Below are positions 1 through 9,352 of a stretch of DNA of 36,170 nucleotides, in pieces; position 1 is the stretch's first letter; every line of letters starts with the position of its first letter. The notes beneath the pieces were generated by a model. That model saw only the letters and a list, made by a program, of their open reading frames with translations. It was not told where the DNA came from and did no database searches. This stretch comes from Umbelopsis ramanniana AG (lineage: Eukaryota; Mucoromycota; Umbelopsidomycetes; Umbelopsidales; Umbelopsidaceae). Where the stretch lies: contig NW_026252188.1 of assembly GCF_025399195.1 (NCBI RefSeq), positions 1-36,170 of the forward strand, read 5' to 3'. A program made the position numbers and the translations under genes.

Positions 1-625
1 CATTGGTGAACACAAGTGAAGAATGATATATGTTCAAGATCAGCGGGACTGACTTCTCCAACCTAGACTATCTCATGATTTTATGAAATTGCTATTGGCA
101 AATAAGCAGTCAGCTCATATTGTGGTAGGCAGAGGTGCATATTCGAAGAAAACAATCGTATATTGGAAGATATCCGTTTTAATTTTTTGGCAGAGTTCAA
201 CATTTTGATACGAAGCTAAACTTATACGATGTCAGCGCAAATTATTTCTAAAAGGACTGTATTTCCAGACACATTTTTGAGGCAGATTAGATGCTTCATG
301 CTTTCATAGGGTACTGATACTACGTAGCATAGGTGGGAAGTTGCAAATTGAATATTGTGGCATGTACTGTGTGTTTTATTTCAAAAGATAGAGATGATAC
401 AACCATGTAGGAAAGATGATGTGATCGTTTTGATTATATTGAAACAACCATCATTCGGAGTCAGTATCTCGTCCATGGTTAACGAATAGTCACGACAATT
501 CATCGGGATCTGAGAATGGCTGCACAGCTTGCCGAATACAAATCATCCCAGTTCTGATGTGCTCCGATTATATAAATCACCTTGGCTTAATAGTATTAAT
601 TATTTTAAGGCTAGCAAGCGATGTT
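1..625. other. Non-coding stretch, nothing recognised
   Basis: I see no open frame of useful length, no tRNA-like A/B boxes and no clear repeat in these bases. The sequence is AT-rich with scattered stops in all frames. Part of it is probably the 3' untranslated region of the minus-strand WIP-like gene that follows. Confidence 0.5.
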
Positions 626-1048
626 CTATCCTCGCAAATGCGATAGATCTACGTCAACAGCTGTTGATATAATTATTTGATTAGAAAACGGCTTCCGAAA
701 GTCGTGTTCACTATGGCTCAACACAGAATTTTATCACTTACAGCAACCTGTCGCTGCTCCACTTGGGTATCTTTTCAAATTGCGCTCGAAAGGGGGTGGA
801 GGAGAAAATTCTGACTGCGAGTGGAATACCCACTTGCCACCTTCAGATAGAGGCCCTTCTGGTGGTCCGGTATCCTGTTGTCTGTAATAGCTTTGCGATC
901 GCTGCACAGGCGATGGTGCTCTATACATAGATGGCGATTGCGAGGGTGCTCCCGAACGTGAAGGAGGAGGAGGTGGTGGTCCTCTTGCAGATGACGTTGG
1001 ACGGACTGGTGGAGGTGGAGCCGGGCCACGGCTGGAAGGTCTATTCAT
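626..1048 (-). CDS. WIP/verprolin-like protein, C-terminal WASP-binding part
   Basis: Actin-cytoskeleton adaptor of the WIP/verprolin family, which binds the WH1 domain of WASP/Las17 and links it to actin patches. What is seen: a proline-rich stretch (runs such as PPPPVRP and PPPPPPS) followed by GKWVFHSQSEFSPPPPF and KRYPSG, which matches the WASP-binding motif near the end of WIP proteins. The frame reaches a stop at 734, but a strong GTAAGT donor sits just before it at 741. Splicing out 661-741 (81 bases, acceptor AACAG) adds about ten residues and ends at 626-628, which is how I model it. The first ATG is at 1048, preceded by a CTACAG acceptor, so upstream exons may exist. The WH2 actin-binding module expected at the N-terminus is not visible in the roughly 220 bases before the divergent ARID gene. 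The gene is either very compact or incompletely modelled at its 5' end. Confidence 0.6.
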
Positions 1049-1269
1049 TTGCGAAACTGTAGTCAGTTAGCTTCGAAGCAATAGGAAGGAGGTCTGCCTG
1101 AACCTGGAGCTGCAACTGATATAGAGCCAGTGATAACGTCATAGAATTTTAACTGAGCAAATTACCAGCATTTGGTCAAATCACGTGCGCAATGCTTGGA
1201 GCCGCCAAAAGTCAGCGACAATATTCTACCGTTACCCGTTGTCGCGTTCCAAGCAAAGGTTATTCTGCA

Positions 1270-4072
1270 ATGTCGCAGCCAGAGGATGCTATTGATAGAA
1301 CACCAGAGTATAATCGCTTTATGGGCGAACTCAGGGAGTTTCACAAACGCCATGGGTAATTATTATCTCCCTCGCACTGTTTGATCTACACTTTTGCTCT
1401 CCAAACTTACTGATCAATTGACTGAATCTGTAGCACATTCCTACAAGCTGAACCTGTTTTGGGTGGTAAAAAGCTTGATCTACTCAAGATTTGGCAACGT
1501 GTCCAGGAAGCAGGTGGTTTTGAACAGGTGAGTGCTATAGCCTGTTAGCTGTTGAAATGCAGGTACGCCTGGTCCTTAACAATGCTCCAAACCTGCGCAC
1601 ATAGGTCACGCAAAGTCGTACATGGAAACAAGTTGGCGACCCTTTCAACTTTCCTGTGACTTGTACCAATAGCGCTTATGTTTTGAAGGCTGTTTACATA
1701 AAATACATGGTAAGAATGCGGACCGCTTTTTAATGCGTATAATTTCCTATGCTAACAATGAAATGCTAGTTGGGCTACGAAGAAGAAAAGGTATGGGGAA
1801 GGCAGTGGGTGCCACCAAGTGATGCTCTAGAGGTCAATCAGCGGCCTGGACAAGCCGCAGGATCTCCTGGTCCTCCAAAGCTTCCTGTAGCGTATAAGCC
1901 AACAAACGTTGTACGACGCACTGCCACAGGTACCAACATAGTTTAATTACCTTTGCAGCATTAGCTGTTATCACAGTGGCTAACAGATCAATCTAGCCTT
2001 TACTCCGCAAGCTGCTTCAGGGCCATACACAGCGCAACCAGGACCACAGCGACCACCGCCAAATATGCCTCCTACTAGACAATTAATGCCTTTTGATGGT
2101 ACGTTGCTCGTAGCTCTTATTGTTGTGGAAGCATGTATTGAGTACTTTGTCTTTGCAGTACTTATGTATGACGAGAATTTTCGCACTCGTATAACTCTGG
2201 CGCTCAAATCTCGACTACCGAATGAGATTGATTGGGCATTCAATAATCTCGTTCGGTTATCTTTTGCGTCAGATAATTTTAACTTCGGGTATATGCCTCA
2301 ATTATTGGAGAGCCTTATCAGTTTTGCGGATCCCTTCTTTCAAAAATACGTGTTCTTACCGACTGGAAGCGATGTCAATGCCACAAATGTAGCTCTGCCT
2401 GAAGATGAAAGCGCTCAATTGAACGGCGTTACCGCCATGGAAGGCATTGAGCAAGAAAATGACACAATCATTGCCCCTTCCACTACACAAGATGAGAATT
2501 TCGAATATAGCAGTCCCAGCGATCCTACATTATCGCAGCATGCTGCCAACGAAACAGACGATCACCTTTTCAACAGTAAAGAGTATCAAGAGAGTTTGGA
2601 GCGTGTCCTTCAAGTTTTACATATCTTGCGAAACGCATCATTTCTGGAAAGCAACATGCGTACCATATCACAAAACCGTGAGCTACCAAGTATGCTCATC
2701 AAAGGCCTGGCATTCTCAGGTCGGGCTCAATATATTGAATTGTCTCGACACTGTCTTGATATACTAGAGAACATCGCCCCGTGTATCATTTTGAAGAGCC
2801 GTGTGGATCCATACCTTGTCTCCTTGTCTAGGTTGGTGTTCACAAACGACAAAGCGTTGATATTAGGAGCTACGAAGGCATTAACTCGTGTAGCAGTTAC
2901 GGAAGTGAACGAAAAGATTTTCACGATTCCTGATCTGGATCTGTTGAAACGAATGATTGAATTCTTATTCGTCAATGACGAAGAACTTCTTGCTGCTACT
3001 TTAGAGTACTTGTATCAACACACCAGTCTTCACAGCGACCTTGCGACAGAGCTTCTCAACCTATATCCTGGAAACCTTATTGGTTTGCTCACTGGATTTT
3101 TGTATTACAACTCTTCAATTGTACCCAATGGAACCGTTGCAAATACAGACATGGTGATAGAGACTGAGCAACCGCAAGGTGGTGGTCCCACACAACCGTC
3201 TAAAGGACCTAGCATACCGGACTTGACGAATTATGCACAGCTAGATGAACCCTTCCGTTGCTTAGGATGGTAAGCTATGAAATCTGAACTTGCTGTGATG
3301 CCTGCCGTGCAATGTAGATTGTATCTAATGGATTGTGTCATTTAGGGTTAAGGATAAGCTTGAGTCAAGCGGTCCAGAGGACACATTGACGTTAGGTGAA
3401 GTTTACAAAACCTATCAAGTTCGGTTTGAAAACAACAAACCACTTGGCATCAAAGAGTTTTACACTGTGCTCAAGATTGCACTACCTCAAGCGAATCAGC
3501 CTGCTGAGCTAGAGCTGGAAAATGTAAAGCTACAAAACATAAAGTACAAATCAAGTAAGTATAAAGGTTTCAATAATGAGTGGGCTGACGAAGTTAAAGC
3601 AACTCACAAACATAATTTTCGCAAAGGACTGGATTTCAACTGCCTTTGGCAAGATTGTACGGAAGGCTTTGCATCCGAAAAGGAGTTGCATCAACACATT
3701 CTTGAAAAGCACGTTCCAAAATCCGATGTGCCCACCGAGTACACCTGCAAATGGATGTCATGTAACCGATTTGCAACACCTGTAGCTGATCGCCATACGG
3801 TGTTGTCGCATCTTCGAATTCATTTTGCACCGAAACCGAAGCAATCCATCAAAAAGCGAATACTTATGTCTCCCAAAAACGCTCTCCCGGTCGATGACTC
3901 CGAGATTTCTGGCGTTCCACTTACTGCAGCACTTCTCTTAAGAAACTTGGTCAAGGAGAAGCGACACCATGAATACTTTTTACCTTATGAGCAAGATATC
4001 ACCATGACTGGTATTCATCGCCCGAAATTAGAACGATACACTGTTGCTGTTATGACTGCTTTGCAATCATGA
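1270..4072 (+). CDS. ARID-RFX-C2H2 chromatin remodeller subunit (RSC9/ARID2-like)
   Basis: DNA-binding subunit of the RSC/PBAF class of SWI/SNF nucleosome remodellers, acting in the nucleus. I join seven exons: 1270-1355, 1434-1527, 1605-1709, 1770-1929, 1997-2098, 2159-3269 and 3346-4072, giving 794 residues. All junctions are GT-AG and phases agree. Residues about 10-110 are an ARID domain (RTPEYNRFMGELREFHKRHG, then LLKIWQRVQEAGGFEQ and the WKQVGDPFNFP core). A long helical region without a recognised domain follows. An RFX-like winged helix starts near residue 548 (CLGWVKDKLE, YKTYQVRF). Two C2H2 fingers lie at about 651-680 and 686-715 (CLWQDC with HQHILEKH; CKWMSC with HLRIH). Animal ARID2 has ARID, RFX-like and C2H2 parts; yeast Rsc9 is the fungal counterpart. 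The 60-base piece 2099-2158 is open in frame but is treated as an intron: GTACGT donor, TTTGCAG acceptor, and it would encode a strongly hydrophobic segment out of place here. Confidence 0.9.
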
Positions 4073-4183
4073 CAACCTTCCATTTCTTTCCTTCATATAC
4101 CGTTACAAGCGCAAGTTAATTGAAAACCTTTTAAAAGAGTTCTACAAGATTTGAGAGACTGTTTCTACTACATCTGTAAACCT

Positions 4184-4189
4184 AATAAA
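4184..4189 (+). terminator. Candidate polyadenylation signal AATAAA
   Basis: A canonical AATAAA hexamer lies about 110 bases downstream of the ARID gene stop codon, in an AT-rich stretch and before the Sem1 start. Position and sequence fit a 3'-end processing signal for the ARID gene. The hexamer is common in AT-rich DNA, so this is tentative. Confidence 0.35.
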
Positions 4190-4359
4190 TGACTGTACAT
4201 ATTGAAGTGATGGGTAGGCGTGCGGTAGCGGAACATTTTACAACAACAAATTCAAGTTATTTAATTTCATGTCGTCATCACTCTTGCTGTACGTACCGAC
4301 TATGATTGCGCGTTTAGGCTCACAAGTTCCGCAGATCTCACTTTCCACACGTATATATC

Positions 4360-4783
4360 ATGTCAGCACCAGTTACTACAAAGTCTGCCGAAAACACGGC
4401 AAAACCCGAAGATACTAAGACTGCACCCCAACTGGGTGCGCTAGAGGAGGATGACGAATTTGAAGAATTTGCCGCAGAAGGTAAAGCATATGTTTCAGGA
4501 ACTGAGCTAATTATGAGCATCGAGCGCTGATCTTACACGACGCTTTGTTACAGACTGGGAAGAAACGGAAGAAGACACTGAAGACGCACATTTCTGGGAG
4601 GATAATTGGGATGACGATGATGTTGAAGACGATTTCTCCAAGCAACTCAGGTTAGTGCTGACAGTAGCTCATACACAATCTCCATAGTGTACAGCCAACA
4701 CTTGTATTAAAACCATTACTCGCTTATCTTACTGCAGAGCGGAATTGTCAAAAGGATCACAACCACAACCAATGAAAATGTAA
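4360..4783 (+). CDS. SEM1: 26S proteasome subunit Sem1/Dss1
   Basis: Small acidic, largely disordered protein of the 19S proteasome lid, also a partner in TREX-2 and, in many eukaryotes, in BRCA2-type recombination complexes. Three exons (4360-4480, 4554-4650, 4738-4783) join in phase to an 87-residue product, the usual length for this family. The evidence is the pair of acidic/aromatic blocks: [16 protein letters not shown] at about residues 30-45, then [16 protein letters not shown], followed by a short C-terminal helix (SKQLRAELSKG). The two D/E-W/F clusters separated by a short linker are the family hallmark. The N-terminal 25 residues are low complexity (Ser/Thr/Ala/Lys). All three exons are needed: none alone contains both acidic blocks and the C-terminal helix. 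The gene is codirectional with the upstream ARID gene, about 290 bases after its stop. Confidence 0.93.
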
Positions 4784-5122
4784 ATTTAGCAAGCTCTAGA
4801 AAGCAAACAAAAGGAAAATCACACCCTCAGTATAAAAGATATTCTCACAAACGACACCAAATGATCCCCCAAGTCAGGTTTCTAGCCCAAGCTACGGCTG
4901 AGTTACTAGTCGTGGGATAGTGTACAGAAAGCAAATAGTGTTGTTGCATCAAGAATATTGATTATAAACAATAGTGGTGGATGATCTAAGGAAGTTTATT
5001 ATGCAATGTCTATGAAGATAATGTGGACAATAGTTGGATATTTGTAGCGTGTACAGTACGATGTACTAGATTTCAATGTTAATTGAGAGAGGCCATAGAA
5101 GGCTTATGCATATGGATTTGGC
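4784..5122. other. Convergent intergenic region
   Basis: Lies between the stops of Sem1 (+) and the GPI transferase (-). AT-rich, with no reading frame or RNA signature that I can support. It probably holds both 3' untranslated regions. Confidence 0.5.
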
Positions 5123-8100
5123 TCAAGCTTGTCGAGTGCGTTTCGGCTGGCGAAGCGGCACATCCGACAAATTGCCACCGATAATACCTTCCATTGCGAT
5201 AAGATAGAGACATGAACCAAAGAAAAGGATGCACTGGAGTAAAAACCTTGGAGCAAAGATTTTCCAAGTCATGAGATGCCGACGCAATACAATAATAAAA
5301 ATGGATGAGAGGGTAGTGGGAATGAAGTTGAAGAGGGACATAAGCAAAACCGATGCCTGGTAAATTGTCTGACGCAACGTGGGATCTTGGTTGTCACCCA
5401 ATGCCTGACTGACAACTACGAAACTGCTTGACCATGAGACGATAAAGCCGGCTAGCGTGGCAAGTGATACCAATATTGCGTTAGGAATCATATACATTTC
5501 GTCAAAGCCAATGAATGCTGTCTCCCAATGAATAGCAGTCAAAATAGCCTGATGACCAGTCACAAAGAAGAGGTGTTCCCCAAGATAGTGCAGTATAACC
5601 AGTCGTGCTGTGAGAGTCTTGGATATACTGCTTTTGTCAGACATCCTAGTCAAATTTTGTAGCATGAGTGGCCAACATAGGATGATCACCCCACCGATTG
5701 GTCGTTGAATTGTGGCGAGAATGATCGTGCCGCCTATATGAGCAATCCAGGCTGACTCTTCTAACTCTTTCAGATCGACAGGTCTCCAGGCTTTACGTAA
5801 AGCAAATGAAAGGAACAGACCACCAATCGCATAATTGAGGCGTGGAATGTAGATCTGGAAGAGGCGGGTGGTCATACGCAACCATTGTGTTGCTGTTAAA
5901 CCATTAAGGTGAATTACTACACTTGACAGATTCTGATATATCGAAGATTGAAGGATTGAAACTACAATATACTGGGTTGACGAGGTATTTTCGAGAATCA
6001 AATAAATGTATCGCAACATGATGAGACCAATCGACAGTCCATAGAGTATCTTGCACCATATGTATGAAGTTGACGAAGTTCTGTTCGGCTTAGACGAAGG
6101 GAACCAAGCTTGCTGCAGCACTTCTGGTAAGAATGTGCAAAGAAAAATGGATACAATTAAGAATGCTGTTGTGGCGATGACCGTTAACCACTTGTCAACG
6201 AAAGCATTTTCATTTGTTGAGCTGTCAGCCTCGCGAAATGGCATCAATGACAAAGACCCACTATGTATATATGCACATTGAGGTTGTTGTTCCTCCCGAC
6301 AGAGTCCAGTTGTAGCGGTAACCTGAATAAATAGTAAAGTGATGATGGGTGCCCATAAATCGGATGAAGATTTGAGAGACCGGAGGGTATGACTGGAAGT
6401 GGCAACACCACGTATCAACCAATAGATGGACCAGGAGGCAAGGATAAATCGAACAACACTGTCTTCATAAACAATGAAACTGTTGGATCCCAAAGTCAAC
6501 GCATGAGCAAGACCAGTTATCAAAACGAGGTTAACATCAGGATTATGCGAAATCCATTGGATGCATTTCTGGATAGCACTCAAAGTGAGTTTACTTTGAA
6601 CGGCAACGGCAATGGCCAAGCCAGCTATATTTCCCATAAATGCAAGAGTTGCTGTCCAACCAAAAATGGACATTTTATCAAAGATGCCGTGCCTTGCCAC
6701 ATACAAGTACCATAGACCAGACTCTTGAGTAGATAGATGAGCTACAACAAACCCAAAAATTAAGCCAATTGCAGCACCGAGAATTGTCAAAAGTCGAACA
6801 ATAGTGTGATTGAAAGCTCGATGCAAGGTATATATCCACGAGGGCTTGATAAACACTCCAACAATGGTCAATAGAGCTGCAAAAAGGATCACGGAGCCCG
6901 CAACCATACATCCAACATCAAATTGCGCCCAAATTGCCATACAATATTTGAGAGTAGCAATGAGAAATTCGTCGTAGGTCATGAGTATGTCTTCAAGCTG
7001 CTCGACCAATGTGTTGCGCTCTTTCTCGGATAAAAGTGACGCGCCTATCCAATTCTTGAATGTGGTTTGCGATGAAAGATCATCCAGGCGTCTGTCAGCA
7101 GCATACAAAATTTGAAACAGCGGATCCAATGCTGATATCGAAAAACCTTTATGCTTGCCTGAGCTTGAATACATGGTCAAGTAATTGTAAACCTGCAAGG
7201 CATTGATACGAAATTGTTGGATGAAGTACAATAAGGAAGCTGGATCATCCACTTGTTGTTTTGGATACAGAAGATCAGGTATCAAAGCTCCAAGATTTCC
7301 AAATGGAATAGGCGTGCCAAAGAGATAACTTAGTGTAGGAACTAAATGAATTTGTGACACGATGGGGTATGCAGTAGCATCATATCCCAACCTGGTTGTT
7401 ATGGCGTCATGGTCGTACGATAAAGTCTTATCCCTATTGCGGTGTATTTTTGAAAAAAGGTGCTGGAAGTAGTTTTGATTAAGGTCGCCTTTCGTGTGCT
7501 TTGAACGGGACAAGGTAAGAGGTCGCTTGGAATGCAATAGAAGACCGCTCATAACCTCTTCTTCGCTCTCACCGCCATGATCGCCTGCTACAGACATACC
7601 ATGATCACCGAATAAAATTAGGAGAGTGTCCTCATCTACATATTGAACAAGTTGTTGAAGCATCGTGTTCATTTCGTCCAATTTTGCTGCCATACTTGGG
7701 TGTGACGGACCGTAGGTATGGCCACAGTGGTCCACGCCAAGAAAATGTGTGATGATGCAATCCCATTGGGAGCTATTAGAACCTGTATCTGTCAGACTTG
7801 ATCTTGTTTGATCCTGAGGCAAATGTCCATCTAGCAATGGCCATAGCTTCCCGAGTATTCCGTGATCAACTGTATCCAAATCAAAGACTTTGAAAGAATC
7901 GAAGGGAAAGGTCCTGGAGTTATCATTCAATACATCGCTAAATAAATTAATCCACGTATCGTCGCCCATAAAATAAGTAGACTTGAATCGCCGTGTAAGA
8001 TGTCTCAGTAGATGATCTTCGCTAATATCAGAGGAAGCGAAATTACTGCCAGCATCAATGAATGTCGGGAGTGACCCTGTCATCAGAGCTTTTAGCCTTT

Positions 8101-8533
8101 GCATTGTAGTGGTAGGAGGGTCAGCCCTAAACTGAAATAGTACAGTTGACTCAGGTGATTGGTCCAACAGGTCTTGTACGATGGGCAATCGATTGGTATA
8201 GAATTGATCGGATGGCCGTTCACCGAGTTTTGGCAAAAAGTCAAAGCGTAAAGCATCGATGAGGACGATGATAGCACGCTGAAAGGGCGGTTCATAGATA
8301 TCTGAAATTCCTTTTGACTGGGCAATGCTCTCCATGTCAATAGATTTTTCGACATGGTCGTGGCCTGATGCTAAGGGAAACTGATTCCAGGGACTTGACA
8401 GATGGGTGCTCTCGACATGCAAGGTTTGGCGCGTTAATAGAAAGCCGTTTAGGAATAAGTATATTCCAAGTGTATAGGCTAAGGAGACCCAAACTAAGAA
8501 GATGGCGAAGGGCCTTCTGTAACTTGCATTCAT
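5123..8533 (-). CDS. GPI13: GPI ethanolamine phosphate transferase 3 (Gpi13/PIG-O)
   Basis: ER membrane enzyme that adds ethanolamine phosphate to the third mannose of the GPI-anchor precursor, the group later joined to proteins. Intronless, 1,136 residues from ATG 8533. The frame stays open 14 codons upstream, but with no earlier ATG. An N-terminal membrane segment (IFLVWVSLAYTLGIYLFLNG, residues 11-30) leads into the typical GFLLTR. The lumenal alkaline-phosphatase-fold domain follows: LIDALRFDF (about 91-99, metal-binding Asp), TTMQRLKALMTGSLPTFID, MGDDTW, FLGVDHCGHTYGPSHP and LFGDHGMSVAGDHGG. The C-terminal half is a long series of hydrophobic segments, as expected for this polytopic family. 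The VDHCGHTYGP wording and the LFLNGFLLTR start favour Gpi13/PIG-O over the sister enzymes Mcd4 and Gpi7. An intron-free frame of this size is unusual among its multi-exon neighbours, though the long ankyrin and HET exons are similar. Confidence 0.93.
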   Translation of the reverse strand: MNASYRRPFAIFLVWVSLAYTLGIYLFLNGFLLTRQTLHVESTHLSSPWNQFPLASGHDHVEKSIDMESIAQSKGISDIYEPPFQRAIIVLIDALRFDFLPKLGERPSDQFYTNRLPIVQDLLDQSPESTVLFQFRADPPTTTMQRLKALMTGSLPTFIDAGSNFASSDISEDHLLRHLTRRFKSTYFMGDDTWINLFSDVLNDNSRTFPFDSFKVFDLDTVDHGILGKLWPLLDGHLPQDQTRSSLTDTGSNSSQWDCIITHFLGVDHCGHTYGPSHPSMAAKLDEMNTMLQQLVQYVDEDTLLILFGDHGMSVAGDHGGESEEEVMSGLLLHSKRPLTLSRSKHTKGDLNQNYFQHLFSKIHRNRDKTLSYDHDAITTRLGYDATAYPIVSQIHLVPTLSYLFGTPIPFGNLGALIPDLLYPKQQVDDPASLLYFIQQFRINALQVYNYLTMYSSSGKHKGFSISALDPLFQILYAADRRLDDLSSQTTFKNWIGASLLSEKERNTLVEQLEDILMTYDEFLIATLKYCMAIWAQFDVGCMVAGSVILFAALLTIVGVFIKPSWIYTLHRAFNHTIVRLLTILGAAIGLIFGFVVAHLSTQESGLWYLYVARHGIFDKMSIFGWTATLAFMGNIAGLAIAVAVQSKLTLSAIQKCIQWISHNPDVNLVLITGLAHALTLGSNSFIVYEDSVVRFILASWSIYWLIRGVATSSHTLRSLKSSSDLWAPIITLLFIQVTATTGLCREEQQPQCAYIHSGSLSLMPFREADSSTNENAFVDKWLTVIATTAFLIVSIFLCTFLPEVLQQAWFPSSKPNRTSSTSYIWCKILYGLSIGLIMLRYIYLILENTSSTQYIVVSILQSSIYQNLSSVVIHLNGLTATQWLRMTTRLFQIYIPRLNYAIGGLFLSFALRKAWRPVDLKELEESAWIAHIGGTIILATIQRPIGGVIILCWPLMLQNLTRMSDKSSISKTLTARLVILHYLGEHLFFVTGHQAILTAIHWETAFIGFDEMYMIPNAILVSLATLAGFIVSWSSSFVVVSQALGDNQDPTLRQTIYQASVLLMSLFNFIPTTLSSIFIIVLRRHLMTWKIFAPRFLLQCILFFGSCLYLIAMEGIIGGNLSDVPLRQPKRTRQA

Positions 8534-8902
8534 CGCATTGGTAGCTTTGAAAAAGTGACACGTTATACTTAACAAATAATTTCAGGGTATTGTGCATATC
8601 ACGCACGATCCAGAAAATTTCCCTGGTTCAAAATGAGGATAATTATCTGAGCTTAATAGGGCGAATAAACCTGAAGCGACATCTTATTTTCAGGAGCAAG
8701 CATTGAACCAAACGAATGATATAAGAAGACAAAGGCAACATATCAAAAAATCCTCAAAAAATAACAGTGTATTTCAAGCTATTGGTATTCCAATAATTCA
8801 AAGGGATGATTATATGTTACCGTACTGTATCGTACTTTACAGACTATAAAAAAAATAAAACTTGAAAATAAAGGTTATGGCGGTGGCCATTGGACATCAC
8901 TG
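8534..8902. other. Intergenic region upstream of the GPI transferase
   Basis: AT-rich DNA holding the presumed promoter of the minus-strand GPI13 gene and the 3' end of the next minus-strand gene. A short run of A and AAAATAAAA lies near 8848-8865. No gene is supported. Confidence 0.45.
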
Positions 8903-9352
8903 TCAACCCATGCCACCCTTCTTTTTACGACGACCTGGATGCGCTGCACCATCAACAATACGCCGCACAAGCACAAAAGTACCGTCTGATGAAATTACGA
9001 CATCTAGCAATGGTTGGGAGAGGTTGGTCAGCAATGAGCATGTACCTTAATTGATCTTCATATAATCAAACCTAATGCACTTACTTTGGATCATGTCTGC
9101 CATACAATACCCACCAAGATTGGCCTGCCAGAAATAAAAGTCAGAAATCACGTCTCCGCTTTCCCAATGGCTTTCCAAATCCTTTTGATGCTTAAACGCG
9201 AGTGGATGAAATGCTTGTTCTCGCATGACACCCCATTCTGGATGGCAGGGTTTGTTCAGGTCGGTCATGTTCATGGTAGTAGCGCTAGACGACCGATTCA
9301 GTTCATGCGCATTTGGATGTGAAGAGATTTTATGCGGTTGATCAATGGTCAT
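8903..9352 (-). CDS. Small conserved-looking protein of unknown function
   Basis: I do not recognise this family. Two exons, 9085-9352 and 8903-9003, flank an 81-base intron with a GTAAGT donor, a CTGAC branch-like motif and a CTAG acceptor. They join to a 122-residue protein starting at ATG 9352. The first 35 residues are polar and low complexity. The middle is rich in aromatics and His (WGVMREQAFHPLAFKHQ, ESGDVISDFYFWQANLGGYC) and looks like a folded core. Exon 2 ends with a basic tail, GRRKKKGGMG, that could be a nuclear signal. A nearer acceptor (TTAAG at about 9046) is also in phase and would add 14 residues, but it lacks a good branch site. No signal peptide or membrane segment is seen. 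The start could instead be the internal Met at about 9277. Confidence 0.5.
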
